Below, piece after piece: positions 10,800 through 21,429 of a stretch of DNA of 64,000 nt. The stretch comes from Adiantum capillus-veneris. Its lineage: Eukaryota; Streptophyta; Polypodiopsida; Polypodiales; Pteridaceae. The position numbers and the translations under genes were made by a program. The notes under the pieces were generated by a model. The model made no database searches and was not told the DNA's origin. It worked only from the letters and a program-made list of their open reading frames with translations. Every line of letters begins with the position of its first letter. Positions within the stretch are counted from its first letter, which is position 1. The stretch covers positions 40,596,781-40,660,780 of the forward strand of contig CM043960.1 of NCBI GenBank assembly GCA_014529385.2, given 5' to 3'.

Positions 10800-11585
10800 C
10801 TATTTGTCGATGGGGATAATCGGCCACGAGTGATCTGTTTTGGCGAATGGAGTCATGTACGTGTTAGAGTCGTGTGTGTACATCATCGCATGTTCTGACC
10901 ATTCGGTAATTGCATTGTACATTCTCATCCATGGAACTCCCAAACATAGTGATTTTGTGATTCCTTCGTCTTTCATTACAAAAAAATGATGAGGACAACT
11001 ATTTCCATCAATATTGATTGGTAAGTTTACTATTCCCAATGTTGGCATTGTTGCCCCGTTTGCGGCTTGTAAACATCGTGTGGATTGCACTAGGAGTTCA
11101 TCGGTAAGCATCTTGTAAGTGGAGAAGTTGACCACATTGACTCTTGCCCCTGTGTCAATCAATGCTCGTTGATATCTGCCATTCGGAAGTCTGACATTGA
11201 TGCAAACATCGATTCCTATCTCCCATTGCTCGTCAGTGTGAATTATAGAAAGAGGAATTTGAGCTGTATCTGCTGGCTGAGGAAGTCTTTGTTGTTGTAA
11301 TTTCTGTTTCCGCTTTAAAATCTTGATTCTGTCCTCCTCTTGTGCTTGAGCCTTTGTCTCATTTTCTTTGTTCTTGCACTCCTTCGCAGCGTGGATTTTG
11401 GCAAGCATCTCTGAGGTTAGTGGTAGGTTGTACTTCTTTAATCTGCAGCCACTGATCCAATTAGGCATTTCCTCTCCCTCTAATGTCACAAGCTTAATGG
11501 CACCGCTAGATGATATGTCATGAATCACATAGGGTTCATTGCCTCGCTTTTTAAGTTTTTGGGAATGTTGTTTCAGGGTATACAT
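10800..11585 (-). CDS. Integrase C-terminal domain fused to a second aspartic protease (protease 2)
   Basis: 261 aa open. Residues 1-55 are the integrase C-terminal SH3-like part (YTLKQH, GNEPYVIHDI, SGAIKL, NWISGCRLKKYN). Residues 60-105 are basic and helical. Residues 120-245 are a retroviral-type aspartic protease: the active-site triad is in LIDTGARVNVV (Asp144), and the second hallmark is SLCLGVPWM (about 212-219), corresponding to the ILGRPW motif. In normal gypsy order the protease precedes RT, and this element has that one too (near 21,430-21,780). This is therefore an additional protease placed after integrase. The same order is found in the diverged copy at 41,037-42,472, so it is a family trait and not a local accident. 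It could cleave a longer Pol or ORF2, or be a domesticated duplicate; both are inference. Confidence 0.85.
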   Translation of the reverse strand: MYTLKQHSQKLKKRGNEPYVIHDISSSGAIKLVTLEGEEMPNWISGCRLKKYNLPLTSEMLAKIHAAKECKNKENETKAQAQEEDRIKILKRKQKLQQQRLPQPADTAQIPLSIIHTDEQWEIGIDVCINVRLPNGRYQRALIDTGARVNVVNFSTYKMLTDELLVQSTRCLQAANGATMPTLGIVNLPINIDGNSCPHHFFVMKDEGITKSLCLGVPWMRMYNAITEWSEHAMMYTHDSNTYMTPFAKTDHSWPIIPIDK

Positions 11586-11842
11586 TAAGACGTAATCCCC
11601 CGTAGCAAATTCCTTGCTGATGACATTTGATCAAAGAATGATTTCATGTTTCATTTTTGCGCGTAGATTGATGCAACTGCTCTCAATCTAGTTTCATCCA
11701 ATTTTTCCAGGTTATCTATTTGATTGGATAATTCATGGCCCATCCATTCTAATTCTTTAGCTACCCGAAGTGTGGGGACAAGAAATTCAAGTGGCAAAAT
11801 CGCTGAATGGAGTTGTTCCGATTGAGGTTTTATACGCTACTC
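11586..11842 (-). pseudogene. Integrase C-terminal linker, frameshifted
   Basis: Connects the integrase core to the C-terminal domain. Readable pieces include KEFATGDYVLM just before 11585. The equivalent stretch in the second copy reads MAYRVSYKISIEMRHFNMMFG (its first 20 residues suffice to show homology). Frame broken by small indels. Confidence 0.55.
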
Positions 11843-11920
11843 TATATGCCCATAAAGCTGAATGCAGCTTTATGGGCATATATACGCTACTCTATATGCC
11901 CATAAAGCTGAATGCAGCTT
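11831..11920. repeat. 40-bp direct repeat forming an 18-bp perfect hairpin
   Basis: 11831-11870 and 11881-11920 are identical. Between and within them 11843-11860 and 11865-11882 are perfect reverse complements with an AATG loop. It interrupts the integrase frame, so it arose after the element was functional. Confidence 0.95.
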
Positions 11921-12652
11921 CTGATCCCAGTCGGCTCTCGATTCACTAACAATTTTTGTGAGAATTGTCACCAAAATCTTGTTTGTACTTTCTGCTTGGC
12001 CATTAGCTTGTGGATGATAGGGAGCTAACTTCTTGTGAATTACCATGAATTCATCCAATAGAAATTCGATCACTTCATTGACGAAATGAGTCCCTCTATC
12101 GCTCACTATCTCTATTGGTAAGCCATACCTGGTGAAAATGTTCTCATACAAACACTATGCTGTCGTTTTTGCATCATTTTTGGTTGTTGCTTTCGCTTCA
12201 ACCCACTTTGTTAGATAATCTGCTGCCACAATAATGTATTGAGCGTGCGTTTTGTATCCAGGAGGCGTAATCGGTCCTACAAAATCTATTTCCCATTTTG
12301 CAAACGCTCTTGCCCCCATCATTGGCCTCAAGGGCATGCCATCTTGGGCTCTAGGAATCTTTGTCCTCTGGCAATCATCACATTGTTTCACAAACTCTTC
12401 AGCGTCCATGAATAGTGTAGGCCACCATATGCCAGCAATAAGAATTTCTTTGGTCGTTTTATTAGCTGAGAAATGTCCTCCAGCTTGTCCGCCATGTGCT
12501 TGATCTAAGATAGGAACGTATTCCTTTTCCGTCGCACACATTCTCAATTGGTTGTCTTTTCCCCTCTTGTAAAGATTGTCCTCAATCAATACATAGTTTT
12601 CTGCCTCTTTCGTGATCGTTTTGATACGTGATCTACTCATCCCTTCAGGCAA
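11870..12652 (-). pseudogene. Integrase (zinc-binding and catalytic core)
   Basis: Two open pieces in one frame separated by a stop at 12155-12157. The H2C2 zinc-binding domain is intact: His53, His60, Cys91 and Cys94 of the first piece (AHGGQAGGHF ... CDDCQ). The rve catalytic core has first Asp in KWEIDFVGPI (Asp123), second Asp in VSDRGTHF, and Glu in GQAESTNK. The second Asp and the Glu are separated by 35 residues, the D,D-35-E spacing of retroviral integrases. It would insert the cDNA into the genome in the nucleus. Upstream it is preceded by a duplicated zinc-binding unit, and downstream by protease 2. Confidence 0.9.
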
Positions 12653-13130
12653 TATCCCGGTGGTGAGGTATTCTACAATGTAGTTACTCCATCGGGGTGC
12701 TACAGATAATTTGAACAGAGTCGCGTGTTCTATTGGATTCTAAAAAGTGAAGATAACACATGATTTGATATGCATATGAACACTTTGTTGCATTTTCGGT
12801 CAATATACACCCATTCTTTGATACGTCTGTGCATACCCATTGTGAATCCCTGTTGTTTGTACATGAGCTTGGTTTAGATACAAGTCCTGTTCACTTGGTT
12901 CAACACAAAGCCTAAGGATTTGATCCGATCCCTGTTTGTATAGCCTTCCAGCCAGCATTACCAATGATCTAGATGCTGCAAGGGTAGATGGTTGTCTTGT
13001 CAAATTCAATGACCCAATAGTTAACAAAGGAATTATATCCTCGCTCCATCTTGGAACCATTTTATGTTAAAGAGATACGCATCTGGCAAATCATCATCAA
13101 CTCCTACAGGGTTTTCTCCATGCACCATTC
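12653..13130 (-). pseudogene. RNase H-integrase linker with a duplicated zinc-binding-like unit
   Basis: The expected linker GTTHRRADHLSRM...DLPDAYLF (about 13,150-13,075) leads into PRWSEDII and then LAGRLYKQGSDQILRLCVEPSEQ and NQAH (13060-12800). A second similar series follows at once: HATLFKLSVAPRWSNYIVEY, then LIEDNLYKRGKDNQLRMCATEKE and DQAHGG (about 12,725-12,490). The first copy keeps the start of the HHCC region but lacks a clear CxxC. So a unit of roughly 110-130 residues is present twice in tandem. A frameshift near 13,070 and stops near 12,800 break the first copy. Confidence 0.65.
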
Positions 13131-13423
13131 TAGATAAATGATCCGCTCTTCGGTGTGTAGTTCCTTTTTTTACTACAACCGTGAAGTCAAACTCAAGCAG
13201 TATGATGAACCATCGTACAATCCGCCCGTACTACAAGGTTTGTTTACCAAGTACAGCAGTGCTTGGTGATCAACGAAGAATACAAATTTATTGGAAAGTA
13301 GGTAATGTCTAGACTTTTTCACAGCATAGATCATACCCAAACCCTCCCTTTCAGTTGTTGTGTAATTCTTCTCTGCACTGTTTAGTTGTCTACTGGAGTA
13401 ACTGATCGGAAAATCCATGTTGT
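13131..13423 (-). pseudogene. RNase H, C-terminal part
   Basis: The frame DFPISYSSRQLNSAEKNY, TTTEREGLGMIYA, FVFFVDHQALLYLVNKP is the RT-type RNase H with its catalytic Glu and Asp, then a frameshift near 13,230 before the normal ...RIVRWFIILLEFDF. The N-terminal half lies beyond the nested insertion at 19,211-19,376. The two halves meet in frame if one copy of the short target duplication is ignored. Confidence 0.85.
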
Positions 13424-14096
13424 TGTGAGGTCCCCACCCCACCGTATCAAACGACGGATCTGATGGTGAACCTGGTGGCCACTAGATCTATAGCGGAAGC
13501 AAAAAAAATGGTTCAGGGTTCAACTAGCGGACGATCTCTCATCACAAAGTGAGTCGAGTTCGAGCCTACTAGCAATGAGATCTAGCTCCACCTCGTAGGG
13601 GAAGCATACTTAACCTATCTAGCGATCCTAAGACCCACCTTCCAAGAGGAGAGAAACCTCGAGTGCCTTTTTCTCCATGTTTCAGAGGCACGTACACTTG
13701 AGGCTTCGCCTCTCTAGGGGCAATGAGTATTACTAGTATCGATTTAAATACTATGGGGACAGGGAGTTCCCGACCAATCGGGACCACCCTTCTCATAGGC
13801 ATTGGCAACCTGAGCCAAGCCCCCACTTTCCACCCCCACACTCACACTTCCTGGTGTGTCCTAATTACTATCACAATGGTTGTTCAACATAAATATTCCT
13901 TGATTAGATTCCGAATCACATTGTTCGTTAAGACAACCCTTCAATCAGTATTCCAAACGACACCAAGAAAGTATTCTAGTAAAAATTCTACTCAAACTTA
14001 TTCATTAAAATTCCAATGTTCTAGAGGTACAACATCCCCCCTCCAGCGAGAGTTTACTCCTCCCGTTGTCGCCTAGCTGCCCATACAACTAGGTAT

Positions 14097-14216
14097 GTCC
14101 ACCGCATAGAAAGCACGACATGGACACTCCCACCGCATAGAAAGCAAGACGTGGGTTCCCACCGCATAGAAAGCAAGTCGTGGGTATCCACCGCATAAAA
14201 AACAAGTCGTGGATTC
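14097..14216. repeat. Minisatellite in nested LTR (left copy)
   Basis: Four units of about 30 bp sharing CCACCGCATAGAAAGCA and a GTGG end. The same array occurs at 17757-17876 in the other LTR, so it predates this insertion. Confidence 0.85.
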
Positions 14217-14739
14217 AAGAGACCTTAACGAGAAACTCTGCCCCCTGTGAGGGGGGTGAGGACCGATTCAACATTGGAAATAGAATGAACATGTCGAGCT
14301 AAATTTTTCATAGCAGACATTCTTTTTAATGCCGGGGTTTCCGTCGGATTTCTCCAACATTTTTGGGGATATGTTCATTCCTAGCTAAACGTGTGCAATG
14401 TTAAATTAAACAACTTGAATGAAATTATGATCTACCTCTTTCATTTCTTCGTCAATGGCCCGTGACATGGCCGGTATTTGTTCGTCCATGGGAGCTTTTC
14501 CCTTTCCGTTCACATTGCTCGTCCTCGCCTCGCACTCGTGGGCACCACCGAAGCGAGTTCTCTTAACCGGGACCATTTTACTCACTACTTTAAATGATAA
14601 ACTTGAAAAAGAGCGTGATTAGGGGCTGAGAATCCTCTGATTTTTCTGATCCAATGAATCCTCAAAATGAGAATTTTGGCAGCACCTCCCTCCTTGCTTC
14701 TCCTTCAAAAACTGTGTGTGTGCCGGCAGCACCTCCCCA

Positions 14740-14798
14740 AGGTGTGTGTGTGTGTACTGTGTGTGTGTGTGTGACCATGTGTGTGTGTGTGTGTGTGA
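14740..14798. repeat. (GT)n microsatellite in nested LTR
   Basis: Interrupted GT tract. The homologous tract at 18476-18545 is longer, showing expansion or contraction since insertion. Confidence 0.9.
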
Positions 14799-15462
14799 GC
14801 ACACCTTTAAATAGGTCTCCTCAAGCTGAAAATCGAACCTGCTTGCTATTTGCATCTGGGAGCTATTCCAGTTAAGCATGGTAAGTCTAGTTGCCTACCC
14901 ACCAAGTGTCCAGTTGGCTTGGTTAACTGGCTCTTACACTTAGTTGCAAGCTTGGAAACTCTCCCAAGACTCCCACAAGGATAAAAGGCACCCCCTAGCT
15001 ACTAAAGCTGACCCGGAGTGGCTTGGAACCTGTTCCCACACAGCCTCGAGCCCCGGTGCCTCCCCGGACAATTTTTGGAAAATTTGGTTTTAGGCTAAAA
15101 CGGGTCATATGAGTCGGAATTTGATGCCGAAAATTTCTATACTAAGCTCTAACTAAGGCGTACTGGACCGAGTACCTGCCATATTTAGCAGCCCTCGGCG
15201 TCCAAAAATGCATTTTTTTGAAATTCGGGGTACGGGTGCAGTTTTTCGAGACGGTCAAAACTGGACGGGTCGGGTGACCAAAAACTTTCTATTTTTAGAT
15301 TTTTTTACAAAATTATTATAATTCACTTTTCGAAGCTTTAAAACATTCTAAACATCATGGCACTGACAGAATTCGAAAAACTGCTAAAAATAGTAACTTT
15401 TTTCATTGTGTTCATTTCATGGTACAATGGTGCTCTTTTTGATCGGGGTCAGAGACCTTACA

Positions 15463-15470
15463 ACCTCCCC
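15463..15470 (-). other. Polypurine tract of nested element
   Basis: Minus strand GGGGAGGT directly before the LTR start TGTAAGG. Confidence 0.8.
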
Positions 15471-15639
15471 AACGTGAAAAATTTGAGATGTCCTCATCTC
15501 AAGAATACATCTGGATAGTCTCTATGCTAATTACTTAGGTACATATATCCTTTGTCTAAAGTAAAGATATCCTTTGATAATAGAATAGTCTTTAGCTTTA
15601 TGCGTCTTATTCTATTGAACTTTGATGAGATCCTGATGC

Positions 15640-16607
15640 TTGAATTATTGCTCACTAGGATTAGCAGTTGTAGCATACAGAGCAGCTCTCTCATCAGCTT
15701 CGTCACCCACAGTTGGTTGTCTCACTCCGGCATTAGCCAAAGCTCCACTTCCTTGTCCTATGTTTCCTCTTCCTCTGCCTCCTCTTCCGTTTGGTTGACC
15801 TCGCCCGTTGACGTTCAGAGGTACATTATTAGCATCGGATGTTTGGGAAATCCTTTTCGGACATCGGCTTTTGTAGTGTCCATACTTCTGGCACTCAAAG
15901 CATCTTATATTGGGAAACTCGGTAGCTGCCGTAGTAGCTACTACAGGACGATAGTCATATGCAGGGTTGATTGGTATGTTACTCCAGTTGTCTGTCCTAG
16001 CCCCGTCTTTGACAAATAGTATTGACTATCTTGGGTAGTCCCCTGAATCTCTTTAGCTAACGGTTTGGCCCTTAGCAAGGCATCTTGCAGAGTTGCTGGC
16101 CTAGTCGGTTTTTCAAGGGGTTGATGAGTCCTTGGCAGAACCGTGCTACTTACTGTTCCAATGTCATCCTAGGAGCATATCTCCGAAGAGTGACAAACTT
16201 TGCATAATATTGTTTGACAGATGAAGTCAGCTGCCGAAGTGAAAAGAACTCATTCATCTTCAAGGTTTTACAGGAAGGTGGTAAATAACGTCCCATTATT
16301 GCAGCTTTGATGTCTTCCCAGGATTGGGAAGATCCCTTAATATCCAAGTCCCTGCAATGTTGCTTCCACCATATCTTGGCATCGCTAGACAAGCGAAACA
16401 TCGCAAGCATAGTCTGATTCACGGGTTGGGTTCCCGCAGCTTCGAAGTAATCGTCCATTGCTTCCATCCACACTTTCGCATCTCTCTCCACATTTGCCCC
16501 CTCGCCCTTAAAGAGTGGAGGCTGGGCTTGTTTAAGGAGGAGCTTCTTCTCTTGCGCTGCCGAGTATAGAGCAAGAGGCGGTGCCTATCTAATGGTATAA
16601 AACTCAT
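15640..16607 (-). pseudogene. Gag of the nested element, with zinc knuckle
   Basis: Coding starts near 16607 and shifts frame near 16,450. The core (16491-16150) reads WMEAMDDYFEA, LSSDAKIWWKQH, SWEDIKAAIMGRYLP, VKQYYAKFVTLRRYAP, a clear Retrotrans_gag domain. After a stop at 16150 the frame goes on with VARFCQGLINPLK. Near 15,850-15,920 an intact CCHC zinc knuckle, CFECQKYGHYKSRC, is followed by an RG-rich tail (NGRGGRGRG). Gag packages RNA in virus-like particles. It is the only protein of the element, as in elements that keep cis-packaging but borrow pol. Three or more breaks make it inactive. Confidence 0.85.
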
Positions 16608-17073
16608 TACTATAGCACTCTTCTCAAATGAACCTAGGCTTTTTCATACTCAAGAAGAAATTTAACTTTTGGACTTAACCAGCCTATTTAATTTGTACAG
16701 CTATCACAAAGGATTTAACCAATCCACCATTAGTTTAAATTCCATTGAATACATCCAAAATTTTCCGATAAATAATGGTAAAAACTTTACTCGAGAGCAT
16801 TGATCTATAATTATAACTTTATGTGCATCAACAGGCTACCTGCATGCAGCACTAGTCGCACCAACGACTTCTCAAGAAACATCATGTGGAACCCACTGAA
16901 TCCCAACAAGCTCAACGAGTAAAACTCTTTAACATCACTCAGGAGACAATCCACTAGACAAATCCAATGTCATTATTCTGGGAAACATCATGCTTAAGCT
17001 TTGAGTACGAGCTATCCTACTATCCCTTATTTTTTAAAATTTCAAACATCATTTTCCAGTTTGTAAACATATA
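16608..17073 (-). other. Leader of the nested element
   Basis: Untranslated stretch between the primer site and gag; no other feature seen. Confidence 0.5.
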
Positions 17074-17085
17074 GCTCTGATACCA
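17074..17085 (-). other. tRNA-iMet primer binding site of nested element
   Basis: Minus strand TGGTATCAGAGC, the standard plant initiator-Met primer site, two bases inside the 5' LTR. Confidence 0.95.
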
Positions 17086-17756
17086 GGTGTGAGGTCCCCA
17101 CCCCGCCGTATCAAATGACGGATCTGATGGTGAACCTGGTGGCCACTAGATCTATAGCGGAAGCAAAAAAAATGGTTCAGGGTTCAACTAGCGGACGATC
17201 TCTCATCACAAAGTGAGTCGAGTTCGAGCCTACTAGCAATGAGATCTAGCTCCACCTCGCAGGGGAAGCATACTTAACCTATCTAGCGATCCTAAGACCC
17301 ACCTTCCAAGAAGAGAGAAACCTCGATTGCCTTTTTCCCCATGTTTCAGAGGTACGTACACTTGAGGCTTCGCCGCTCTAGGGACAAGGAGTATTACTAG
17401 TATCGATTTAAACACTATGGGGATAGAGAGTTCCCGACCAATCGGGACCACCCTTCTCATAGGCATTGGCAACCTGAGCCAAGCCCTCACTTCCACCCCA
17501 CACTCACACTTCCTTGTGTGTCCTAATTACTATCACAATGGTTGTTCAACATAAATATTCCTTGCTTAGATTTCGAATCACATTGTTCGTTAAGACAGCC
17601 CTTCAATCAGTATTGCAAACGGCACCAAGACAGTATTCTAGTAAAAATTCAACTCAAACTTATTCATTAAAATTCCATTGTTCTGGAGGTACAACATCCC
17701 CCCTCCAGCGAGAGTTTACTCCTCCCGTTGTCGCCTAGCTGCCCATACAACTAGGT

Positions 17757-17876
17757 ATGTCCACCGCATAGAAAGCACGACATGGACACTCCCACCGCAT
17801 AGAAAGCAAGACGTGGGTTCCCACCGCATAGAAAGCAAGTCATGGGTATCCACCGCATAAAAAACAAGTCGTGGAT
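17757..17876. repeat. Minisatellite in nested LTR (right copy)
   Basis: Same four-unit array as 14097-14216. Confidence 0.85.
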
Positions 17877-18475
17877 TCAAGAGACCTTAACGAGGAACTC
17901 TGCCCTCTGTGATCAGCAGGGGGGTCAGGACTGATTCAACATTGGAAATAGAATGAACATGTCGAGCTAAATTATTCCTAGCAGACATTATTTCCTATTG
18001 CAAACAACATACCCATCAATCATTTCTTTCCTACTTTAGACTTTCATATACAAATGAATTTAATGCCGGGGTTTCCGTCGGATTTCTCCAACATTTTTGG
18101 GGATATGTTCATTGCTAGCTAAATGTGTGCAATGTTAAATTAAACAACTTGAATGAAATTATGATCTACCTCTTTCATTTCTTCGTCAATGGCCCGTGAC
18201 ATGGCCGGTATTTGTTCGTCCATGGGAGCTTTTCCCTTTTCGTTCACATTGCTCGTTCCCGCCTCGTGGTCGTGGGCACCACCGAAGTGAGTTCTCTTAA
18301 CTGGGGCCATTTTACTCACTACTTTAAATGATAAACTTGAAAAAGAGCGTGATTAGGGGCTGAGAATCCTCTGATTTTTCTGATCCAATGAATCCTCAAA
18401 ATGAGAATTTTGGCAGCACCTCCCTCCTTGCTTCTCCTTCAAAAACTGTGTGTGTGCCGGCAGCACCTCCCCAAG

Positions 18476-18545
18476 GTGTGTGTGTGTGTGTGTGTGTACT
18501 GGGTGTGTGTGTGAGTATGTGTGTGTGTGTGTGTGTGTGCGTGTG
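18476..18545. repeat. (GT)n microsatellite in nested LTR (right copy)
   Basis: Longer homologue of the tract at 14740-14798. Confidence 0.9.
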
Positions 18546-19210
18546 AGCACACCTTTAAATAGGTCTCCTCAAGATGAAAATTGAACCTGCTTGCTATTTG
18601 CATATGGGAGCTACTCCAGTTAAGCATGGCAAGTCCAGTTGCCTATCCACCAAGTGTCCAGTTGGCTTGGTTAACTGGCTCTTACACTTAGTTGCAAGCT
18701 TGGAAACTCTCCCAAGACTCCCACAAGGATAAAAGGCACCCCCTAGCTACTAAAGCTGACCCGGAGTGGCCTGGAACTTGTTCCCACACAGCCTCGGGCC
18801 CCGGTGCCTCCCCGGACAATTTTTGGAAAATTTGGTTTTAGGCTAAAACGGGTCATACAAGTCGGAATTTGATGCCAAAAATTGCTATACTAAGCTCTAA
18901 CTAAGGCGTACTGGACCGAGTACTTGCCATATTTAGCAGCCCCCGGGGTCCGAAAATGCATTTTTTTGAAATTCGGGGTACGGGTGCAGTTTTTCGAACG
19001 GTCAAAACTGGACGGGTCGGGTGACCAAAAACTTTCTATTTCTGGATTTTTTTACAAAAATTATTTTAATTCACATTTGGAAGCTTTAAAAAATTCTAAA
19101 CATCATGGCACTGACAAAATTCAAAAAACTGCTAAAAATAGTAACTTTTTCCATTGTGTTCATTTCATGGTACAATGGTGCTCTTTTTGATCGGGGTCAG
19201 AGACCTTACA

Positions 19211-20915
19211 TTTGTTTTCTCCAGGTTGTGCAAGTATGCATCCTATAGCATATGCTGATGCATCTACGTGGACGTGGAATATCTTTTCCCAATCCAGAGC
19301 CTTCAAAATTGGAGCGGATATCAATCTTTGCTTCAAAGTTTGAAAAGCTTTCTTGCACTCATCTGTCCACTCAAATTTAGTTATCCGCGTAAAGTGGTTT
19401 CGTGATTATAGCGTATGAGTAGATAAATCTGCGATAATATCCACAATGGCCCATAAATGCCTGTACCTCCTTTACCTTTACTGGTCGTGGTAGATCAACA
19501 ATTACGCTGATCTTCTCCATGTCTGTCGAAATACCATTTTGGGACACTATACGTCCCAATATTTTGCCTTGTCTTACCATGAAGACACATTTCTCCGGAT
19601 TCAAGCAAATCTGATACAGTCTGCATTTGTTGAACACTTTGGTCAAGTGCTCTATGTGCTCCAATCTTACGAGAGAGTGAACGCACAAGTCATCCATGTA
19701 AATTTCTAAGAACTGTCTTAGATATTCTTTAAAAGCATGACCCATCAGCCTCTGAAATGTGGCTGGTGCATTCGTTAAGCCAAAATCCATTACCCTGAAT
19801 GAAAAAATGCCCCATTCAGTTGCAAAAGCCGTCTTGTGCTGATCCTCTGGCTTTATTGCGAGTTGCTTGTAGCCTGAGAAGCCATCTAAGAAACTGTAAG
19901 TTTCTTTTCCTGTGACTCTTTCTATTACAAGATCAGTAATGGGGAGGGGATAGTTGTCCCGAATTGTAGCAGCGTTTACTTTCTTGAGATTGACACACAC
20001 TCTCAATCTTCCATTTTTCTTAGGGACCACCACAATCAGTGAAAGCCAGTCAGTGTGCTCAATTTCGTAAATAAACGTTGCCTCTTTCAACTTATCTATC
20101 TCCTCCTTGATCTTTGTTGCAAACGTCTCATTGTAAGTATAAGGACGTTGTCTGCTTGGTTTGGCGTCATTCTTAAGGGGTATTGTGTGTTGACAGATAC
20201 TTGGATCCACCCCCTTAAGATCTTTGTATGACCATGCAAACACATCTCTATACTGTTTTAGAGTAGCTATCAAAAGCTTTTCCTCTTCTTCAGTAAGATC
20301 CGTGGCAATATATGCAAGTTTTGGATCTTCTCTTGGCTCCACTAGATCTATTCGTTTTGCTTTTTCAGGACCGTCGTATGATGTACCAGGTTCCCTCAAT
20401 CCTCTCATCGGTTGTTGCACTATGATTTTTCTATCTTGTATGGTATACTTCTTATAATGGGACGGCACATCCATCTTGTCAGAATTCGTGTCCTCATTTG
20501 TTTCCATTTCAGTTGTCCATATGTCTTTGAGGGTCTCTTTGAGCTTATTGTACTCTGCTTTCCTCTCTATTTTGGTCATTCTAGACCTTGTTTCCCCCTC
20601 CTTATGTGTTTCAGTCGTTTGCTTTTTGCGCTTGTTCTTCTTGTTGTTTTTCCATGGTTTAGTTTTGATAAACCGGCGAGTGACCTTGTCTTTGACACAA
20701 TCGTCAGCTTTTACAAGCCTTAGATATCCCGTTTTGTCATTGACAAGAGGCATGGGTTTATGCTTATTCGCTCTTGATTTCCTTGTTCTCTTTGATCTAT
20801 ACTGCTCTTGTCGATTAGGTTTTTGGTTAGGAAACTCATAAAACCTGTCCGGTCTCGATATATACTTCCTATTCGTCTCTGATCCACTTGATCTTTCGTC
20901 ATCAGCATCTATCAT
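19211..20915 (-). pseudogene. Reverse transcriptase and start of RNase H
   Basis: A 512-codon open frame (20915-19377) begins with a charged linker (MIDADDERSSG, basic KKNKRKK), then RT. Seen in order: LSLIVVVPKKNGRLRVCV, YPLPITDLVIERVTG, TYSFLDGFSGYKQLAI, KTAFATEWGIFSFRVMDFGL, APATFQRLM, the catalytic YMDD near residue 406, then GKILGRIVS and GYYRRFI. A frameshift near 19,377 is followed by KFEWTDECKKAFQTLK and the RNase H start HVHVDASAYAIGCILAQPG up to 19,211, where the nested element intervenes. It copies the element RNA into cDNA. RT itself is unbroken. It sits between protease 1 and RNase H as in all Ty3/gypsy elements. Confidence 0.95.
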
Positions 20916-21429
20916 TTGGATTTCATCACCCAGTGATGGAAGGTCATCGCTTAGTGAGTCTGTGAATTCCTTCTCTATTCAATTCCTATCGTCCAATACA
21001 GATATCTCATCACTATTCTTTTACACTCAGTCTCACGTAGTGGTTCTTCTTGTTCCTTGCTTTCTGATCCTGACTCAAGGATGATGCTAGCCATTTGCAA
21101 CGTTACTAGGTCGTATCCCTCATCGTCAAAAAATTTTGTAGGCGTGCATTCGTTAACACATACATCCAAGGTTGACAATATTTGAGTCCACCCAAATGGC
21201 TCAAATAAATGTTCAGGGAAAGGTTCTGGGAGATAAGCCTCGTCTTCACGGACCTTTCCAACACACATTCCTCTTTGATTAAGTCTCCACAATCAGATGC
21301 TCCACACATCCAGAGAGGTGCTTTCGTTTGTAACCACGCAGGTATTTATTTTTCATTCACCGTGGTTGAATCAAATTATTGCACTGGTGTTTTTGCAACG
21401 TATCTATAGCTGTGATCCTTCATGTTGAT
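20916..21429 (-). pseudogene. Protease-RT linker of gypsy pol
   Basis: Open piece 21292-20975 includes FPEHLFEPFGWTQILSTL and DVCVNECTPTKFFDDEGYDL. The second copy has the same block at 42822-42508 (LFEPFGWNQTLATLDVCVNE), so this linker is conserved in the family. Function unknown; a stop near 20,975 separates it from RT. Confidence 0.7.

Larger units (their letters stand above)
13424..15462 (-). repeat. 3' LTR of the nested gag-only element
   Basis: 2,039 bp, closely similar to 17088-19210 but lacking about 70 bp present there near 17,985-18,060. Open frames inside it are not conserved coding sequence. Confidence 0.93.
13424..19210 (-). mobile_element. Nested gag-only LTR retrotransposon (~5.8 kb)
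   Basis: Two direct repeats of about 2.04 and 2.12 kb (13424-15462, 17088-19210) begin TGTGAGG and end CTTACA. A tRNA-iMet primer site (17074-17085) and a polypurine tract (15463-15470) set the minus orientation. Flanks are GTTGT and TTTGT, a 5-bp target duplication with one change. Inside is only 1.6 kb with a gag gene and no protease, RT or integrase, so it is non-autonomous. It interrupts RNase H of the large gypsy element and is therefore younger than that element. Confidence 0.92.
17088..19210 (-). repeat. 5' LTR of the nested gag-only element
   Basis: 2,123 bp, same ends as 13424-15462. The outer edge at 19210 abuts the interrupted RNase H frame of the host element. Confidence 0.93.

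Noticed and set aside
13569-14076. Open frames repeated at 13.6-14.1 and 17.2-17.8 kb
   Set aside because: They lie in the LTRs of the nested element; the repetition reflects the LTR pair, and no protein family or start context supports coding.
14097-14216. Four regularly spaced ~30-bp repeats that superficially resemble a CRISPR array
   Set aside because: Units are contiguous minisatellite repeats without unique spacers, duplicated in both LTRs of a plant retrotransposon.
14820-14900. B-box-like GGTTCGATTTT on the minus strand in the nested LTRs (also 18,560-18,640)
   Set aside because: A-box and stems are not convincing and the segment is simply part of the LTR.
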